A stretch of DNA of 64,000 nucleotides, taken from Phytophthora colocasiae. Lineage: Eukaryota; Oomycota; Peronosporomycetes; Peronosporales; Peronosporaceae. How positions within the stretch are numbered: position 1 is the stretch's first letter; every line of letters starts with the position of its first letter. The stretch covers positions 124,001 to 188,000 of the forward strand of contig JAGKQI010000084.1 of assembly GCA_018806915.1 (NCBI GenBank), read 5' to 3'. Under the pieces are notes generated by a model, which had not been told where the DNA came from, did not search any database, and was given only the letters and a program-made list of their open reading frames with translations. Position numbers and translations under genes: made by a program. This document shows positions 61,201-64,000 of the stretch, one piece after another.

Positions 61201-64000
61201 TGCATTTTCAAAATACCTACAAAGAAAGAAATCAGTGTAGCCATGATCGTTATTGCCGATATGAACACAATATTTGTCCCTATTTGTCGCGTTGCACGTA
61301 CATTTGCGAAATACCATGTTGGTAATCTGCCTCAGGAGCACTGTTTAAGTCTGAAGGTGTAGCACAGCACTCCCCCGTCAAGTTTACATCACTCTACACC
61401 AGCGTATTTACCGCAGTGGTAGATATCCCCCGGTGACGGAGCGTCCTCGACGTCGTTGAAAATCGCAGTTCTTGTTCACCAACTACACGTCTGCTTGGAA
61501 GAAGAAGCTGTGCATATCTCCGCACAAGTAATGCATTAAACGTCAAGCAAGTAGGTGCCCTGCTTATCAGACCGACGGTGACAACCGTTAGTGGCGACAG
61601 ATAGCACAACAATCAAAGTAAAGACGATCACGTACCAATCACTGATTCAGATTCTCCTTGATACAGTAGGTAAATATGACGCGCAGGCACCTGAACGTGC
61701 TCCTTGTAGACGACCGAATCAGCTGGTGACTGCCTTTTATCGTAATGCTCCTGTGGTCAGTATCTCTTCATATAAGTATGCTCTGGGGCGAACTCTTTAC
61801 CGAGGAGTCCTCGTTCACGAGATGAATTTCACTTTCCACCAAAATTAATAACAAATAATGGCCAATGAAGACGTGGTATGTAGGTCATGACCCTCGTGCC
61901 GATATCCTCACGTAACACACAAAAAACCAGCTGATATCTTCGGATAACAGGTCACAGGGTCATGACCTAGTCATGACTTTTTCTTTTTTACTTCGAAGTA
62001 CAGCGGGTAGATTAAATGAGCGCCCACCCCAAACTGAAGCACATTTTCAATCATAGCGACTTCAATATTGCTTCGATTGAAACGAAACAAACGACATTGG
62101 ATGCGCAAACAACACGGGATCGTTTTCCCCAACGGATTCGCTTTAATTTGATTGGTGGACTGCGCTACGGTTCCGCCAATAATCTCAGCAGCTAATCGTG
62201 AGGCAATGGCTATAATGCAGTTAGGTTTTATACTTAGCTTTTGTATCAAATCCCGAATGTTACACGAATGTTACCCGAAAAACTAACTTTTTGAGTGTCA
62301 TGCCTCTCACTTCTCAATTTGCCTGCAATGGCGCCAATTCGAAGGCGGCAGTACTCTGAAGACCTCCGCAGACGGGTTATTATCAAGTGGAAGCAAGGAT
62401 GCAGTACAAGAAAGATTAGTTCGCATCTTGTAATGCCAAGGCGAAGTGTTCGCACCATCATCGCCTACACGAAGAAGCATGGTCGCTGCGTGGTTCCCAC
62501 GTTTAAATCAAGCCGGAAGTCCCTCATGGTCTGGAGCTCTATCACCGCAGATGGCGTGGGGCTTTTGCACTTCTGCAACGAATCTGTAACGGGTGACTAC
62601 TATCGACGGTTACTCCGCTATGAGATTCCACTGACAAAGCAATTTTTAGGGCTAAAGGGAGAGACTCTGTTCGTTCAAGACAATGCACCAGCGCATCGAG
62701 CCAAAATGCCAAGTAGATGTCTTCGTGAGCTACGTTTAACTTCCCTAGGACACCCTCCACAGAGCCCAGACTTGAACCCGATTGAAAATATTTGGTACAT
62801 CATGAAGCGGGAACTGAACAAATCCCCTGCGACCTCGATCGAGGATCTGAAAGTGAAACTGCGCAGCATTTGGGCCAACATTGACGACGGCGTAGTGGCT
62901 AATGCAGTTTTGTCTATGCCTAAGCGTCTTCAAGCTGTGCGTGACAGCATTGGGGGCCACAGAAAGGTGCTTCAAGATGAACTTCAACATTTAGTTTGAC
63001 TGCATTTTTGTATGGAACATAAAATCAATACAGAATCAAATGAATTTTCGGGTGGGCGCTCATTTAATCTACCCGCTGTACACTAGGAAATATCTGGATA
63101 CGTACATGCTTTGGAGGCCAGTGCAGCGTCGAAGTTCATCGGGAAAAGTTACAAGACGCCGATTAATCACTTCAACCACACGTAGATCACCGGTTCTTGC
63201 TAATTTACGCAGAGTTTCCGTCGCATCTACTGGATTATTCCATTCTGCATACGTTCTTGGCGCTTCATCGGCGTCTATCAACGCTCGACAGGGACAATCC
63301 TCTGTCTTTGACCATCTGTAGGCGTACGCCGTACACTCTGGATATGCAGCACATACCGTATCTGAGAACAGGATACTTTGGTCCGTGTGCACCACCACTC
63401 CGAAGCACGTAAAGATAAACACAAGTGCAATTGGTCTTCGAATATGAAGTTGCTTACTGTGGTCCGTCCTGGGTGATCGTTTAGCTCCCAACTCGCGCTT
63501 TTTGCGTAGAATCATAAATTCCACAACACGACTGAGGCGGTGACAAAAGGAGAAGTTCATCGCCATTCGAAGGGTGAGATCCAGGCCGGATTTCATACGC
63601 AACGCGTCAAAACTGAACATGAACATTGCCACTTCCGACGAATTCGCTACCCGTCGAGCCTGGCGCTCGAACCACGAAGATGGATACATAGACAGATTCA
63701 GCAGCGCCTTGGGTCGATCGAAGTCAAAGTCATCGTAGGAATACCAGAGCCACCAGATCGGCCATGCGACGGCGAAAACCATGTCAAACCTACAAATATT
63801 CAAGAAAAGGTTTAGATTACCGTCACAAAAACAACAAGTACAAATATGCCTCACGTTGTGTCAATGAAAATTTCGAAGAAGGCGGAGTGGCGGTCTGGAA
63901 ACAGGATCAAAGCTGCGAAACATAGGGAGTTCGCAGCAACTAAACAGGCGAATATGTAGCACAGATAAGTGGGAACTCCATCTTCCAGCAGTCGATAAAG
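55281..64000 (-). CDS. LRR transmembrane protein gene, 4 exons visible, partial at right edge
   Basis: Exons (minus): 64000-63855 (5' end outside), 63789-63106, 56123-56055, 55995-55281. Introns: 63790-63854 (65 bp), 56124-63105 (about 60 bp before three transposon insertions), 55996-56054 (59 bp), all GT-AG. Splicing restores clean LRR text (CTGLQSI then NLMYTDIQAMPDWL then EYLSIEG). Hydrophobic segments: CYIFACLVAANSLCFAALIL, MVFAVAWPIWWLWY, PIALVFIFTCFGVVV. Then LRRs and a Cys-rich end (CCNGYIGAC, LCVSNASC, GLPCDPTVEKWLGC), typical of an extracellular domain. Function unknown; a surface sensor or adhesion role is guesswork. All junctions are in phase, so the gene may still work. Confidence 0.8.
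55996..56054 (-). other. 59-bp intron of LRR gene
   Basis: Minus strand GTAAGC at the 5' end, CTAAC branch-like sequence, CGACAG at the 3' end. Joins EYL to SIEG in frame. Confidence 0.8.
56282..57634 (+). CDS. Crypton copy 1 tyrosine recombinase
   Basis: First ATG in frame at 56282 (MGKPSGVSIRSY); the frame opens at 56246 with a TTG after a possible 3' splice site (TTTTTCAG). Counting from 56246, catalytic residues are R219 in GLLRGENI, K255 in QHGKT, H345 and R348 in THINRQQ, H368 in RRHGRW and Y380 in CEAVYAAPL. The order R-K-HxxR-H/W-Y is that of Crypton recombinases, which cut and rejoin DNA without a DDE transposase. The C-terminus runs off frame after a 4-T tract (57573-57576), separating it from the GCR1_C-like half. 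Confidence 0.88.
   Translation: MGKPSGVSIRSYAAAVAPRNTVEAIEASEVDMQLEIDESERATIQTTLETRPINTKRKYDAYQKEYIQWCSAREFRDRDTVTGGKLHLFLSSMVIGRKSKLNSEKTIGGSTVCGYTNAIVDLYNQQVALRTNSNQHPRTPAVKQLIKNVQTQTTATKKKNYEDRGIGSLLDGYSSADQFQQICNTFFSLDDIRGRTAFLLSHFGLLRGENIRDLEFADMFSQKLDGEGYQSCIALVILVQHGKTNTFGKLQHVGYMRNKDVHICPVGAAAIYFFQLFHVDREPFPCFRKPQDWYDTKLLRGRQRDKSITYETHKASYEAVFKHLGLTFNKKTHINRQQGVRHLESADVDISQTRRHGRWGLDTCEAVYAAPLAREAMRALSGHPPRSRLYYLERASVDPPLELQQLIFPELELCETKMLEGAWEENLAARGFTVVTVPSFCISSRCSGAV
57643..58191 (+). pseudogene. Crypton copy 1 GCR1_C-like C-terminal half, truncated
   Basis: Coiled-coil segment (ISKQHAEVMQRLESNQAKIA) then RTVRELWTEWHVGLSGYPSI and STYGCKWRSSSKEA, the pattern of the GCR1_C DNA-binding domain found at the end of some Crypton recombinases. 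A T-tract change near 58158-58165 ends the frame at 58191; copy 2 continues to KYLQRKKSV. Confidence 0.7.
58319..59071 (+). other. Crypton copy 1 3' non-coding part
   Basis: About 750 bp. An 85-codon frame starting with GTG (58669-58926) is identical in copy 2 but has no ATG or visible domain. Palindromes GGTCATGACC (58961-58970, 59036-59045) and AGTCATGACT (59047-59056) lie near the end and may be recombinase sites. Confidence 0.5.
59202..60593 (+). CDS. Crypton copy 2 tyrosine recombinase
   Basis: Nearly identical to copy 1 from the ATG at 59202. All catalytic residues (R, K, HxxR, H, Y) are kept. After a 5-T tract (60494-60498) it reads 25 off-frame residues and stops. The GCR1_C half is in another frame from 60497. 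Confidence 0.88.
   Translation: MGKPSGVSIRSYAAAVAPRNTVEAIEASEVDMQLEIDESERATIQTTLETRPINTKRKYDAYQKEYIQWCSAREFRDRDTVTGGKLHLFLSSMVIGRKSKLNSEKTIGGSTVCGYTNAIVDLYNQQVALRTNSNQHPRTPAVKQLIKNVQTQTTATKKKNYEDRGIGSLLDGYSSADQFQQICNTFFSLDDIRGRTAFLLSHFGLLRGENIRDLEFADMFSQKLDGEGYQSCIALVILVQHGKTNTFGKLQHVGYMRNKDVHICPVGAAAIYFFQLFHVDREPFPCFRKPQDWYDTKLLRGRQRDKSITYETHKASYEAVFKHLGLTFNKKTHINRQQGVRHLESADVDISQTRRHGRWGLDTCEAVYAAPLAREAMRALSGHPPRSRLYYLERASVDPPLELQQLIFPELELCETKMLEGAWEENLAARGFYSCYGTFVLYFFKMQRCCMTSSPLGSSSIKF
60497..61240 (+). CDS. Crypton copy 2 GCR1_C-like C-terminal half
   Basis: Open from the T-tract: LQLLRYLRSVFLQDAAVLYD, the coiled coil, RTVRELWTEWHVGLSGYPSI, CKWRSSSKEA and on to KYLQRKKSV at 61240. It has no own ATG near the front, so it was probably fused to the recombinase. 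Putative DNA-binding role in end recognition. Confidence 0.7.
   Translation, partial: LQLLRYLRSVFLQDAAVLYDLLPSRFQQHQILGDAFQRFRAQALEVAATAKSPVEMQLQVAMPLLSAQISKQHAEVMQRLESNQAKIAQVLSETNTSLTSMLRGQMEFRLVPLCTTQSTSAAEGIQISSSVQRHTPIANTETPTTSDVPNYSMSRGIRTVRELWTEWHVGLSGYPSIAHLESTYGCKWRSSSKEAIFFSRRLRIIKYVRSLMSAVESAEAAIDRAEEERGTRSIDAFSKYLQRKKSV
61241..62000. other. Crypton copy 2 3' non-coding part and short target remnant
   Basis: Same content as copy 1: GTG frame 61591-61848 and palindromes at 61883-61892, 61958-61967, 61969-61978. After TACTT only CGAAG (61994-61998) separates it from the mariner TA. Confidence 0.5.
62001..63078 (+). mobile_element. Tc1/mariner element (1078 bp) in LRR intron
   Basis: Perfect 29-bp terminal inverted repeats starting CAGCGGGTAGATTAAATGAG, flanked by TA on both sides (61999-62000 and 63079-63080). 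One transposase-like gene on the plus strand. Confidence 0.9.
62328..62999 (+). CDS. Tc1-like transposase with internal in-frame deletion
   Basis: 223 residues from the ATG at 62328 (the frame is open from a GTG at 62295). Helix-turn-helix front YSEDLRRRVIIKWKQGCST, then KSLMVWSSITADGVGLLHF, second catalytic Asp in FVQDNAPAHRAK, and PQSPDLNPIENIWYIMKREL with the Glu, spaced as DD34E. The ~100 residues that should contain the first Asp (DE-type motif) are missing between HTH and KSLMVW, without breaking the frame. Probably inactive; it might still bind ends. Confidence 0.85.
   Translation: MAPIRRRQYSEDLRRRVIIKWKQGCSTRKISSHLVMPRRSVRTIIAYTKKHGRCVVPTFKSSRKSLMVWSSITADGVGLLHFCNESVTGDYYRRLLRYEIPLTKQFLGLKGETLFVQDNAPAHRAKMPSRCLRELRLTSLGHPPQSPDLNPIENIWYIMKRELNKSPATSIEDLKVKLRSIWANIDDGVVANAVLSMPKRLQAVRDSIGGHRKVLQDELQHLV
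63790..63854 (-). other. 65-bp intron of LRR gene
   Basis: Minus strand GTGAGG ... TTTGTAG; joins FIDTT to FDMVFAVAW in frame. Confidence 0.75.

Larger units (their letters stand above)
56152..61993 (+). mobile_element. Tandem pair of Crypton elements
   Basis: Two head-to-tail copies of 2920 and 2922 bp. The pentamer TACTT occurs at the left edge (56147-56151), at the junction (59067-59071) and at the right edge (61989-61993). No terminal inverted repeats and no target duplication beyond TACTT, as expected for tyrosine-recombinase elements. The copies differ by a few substitutions and small indels. Both run plus, against the LRR gene. Confidence 0.88.
56124..63105 (-). other. 7.0-kb intron of LRR gene holding two Cryptons and a mariner
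   Basis: 5' splice site GTACGT (63105-63100), 3' end GGTTAAG (56124). Subtracting the Crypton pair (5842 bp) and the mariner with one TA (1080 bp) leaves 60 bp, matching the sister introns. Confidence 0.75.

Noticed and set aside
1..64000. tRNA, rRNA, CRISPR arrays, bacterial operons or ribosome-binding sites
   Set aside because: None visible; gene structure, introns and element types are eukaryotic.

Overview
This window looks like nuclear DNA of an oomycete, most likely a Phytophthora or a close relative. The pointers are ankyrin proteins built from GHLEVVKWLH-type repeats, a TKL kinase beside an LRR transmembrane gene with ~60-bp introns, Crypton DNA transposons with a GCR1_C-like domain, and dense young Ty3/Gypsy elements. 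The species assignment is inference. I found no rRNA, tRNA or CRISPR.

Host genes are few. Left edge: an ankyrin gene end (3-746, +) and a CSB/ERCC6-type SNF2 ATPase (933-4151, +). Middle: an ankyrin gene (21904-48655, +) broken apart by retrotransposons. Right: a PRP16/DHX38 splicing helicase (49104-52544, +), a TKL kinase with a pseudokinase half (52633-55176, -), and an LRR membrane protein gene running off the right edge (55281-64000, -).

Most of the rest is a datable nest of mobile elements. A Tc1-like element (4230-21436, TA target) received Gypsy-1 (4363-20541, -, TSD CAAAG), which received Gypsy-2 (9860-17741, +, TSD GCTCC). The ankyrin gene received Gypsy-3 (21923-35583, -, TSD GTGT) and Gypsy-5 (36472-47789, -, TSD AGGAG). 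One LTR of Gypsy-5 then received Gypsy-4 (36682-42684, +, TSD GATTG). Two head-to-tail Cryptons (56152-61993) and a Tc1/mariner element (62001-63078) sit in what was a ~60-bp intron of the LRR gene. Every LTR pair has equal length and looks (nearly) identical by eye.

The unusual biology is in the Gypsy elements. Gypsy-1, -2 and -3 each carry a long gene on the opposite strand between pol and the 3' LTR. In Gypsy-1 and -2 it overlaps the chromodomain end of pol and stops at the equivalent place. Gypsy-3 also has a multi-pass membrane protein where env sits in retroviruses. Gypsy-2 and Gypsy-5 carry a textbook -1 frameshift signal (GGGAAAC, short spacer, 10-11 bp stem) at the gag end; Gypsy-1 has a mutated version. 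Gypsy-3 instead has an in-frame UGA, 8-nt spacer and 9-bp stem. The LTRs of Gypsy-1 and -2 are strings of short hairpins.

Many transposon ORFs are broken by single-base indels, often in homopolymers, while about 9 kb of host coding sequence is clean. This could be real decay, or long-read errors left unpolished in repeats.
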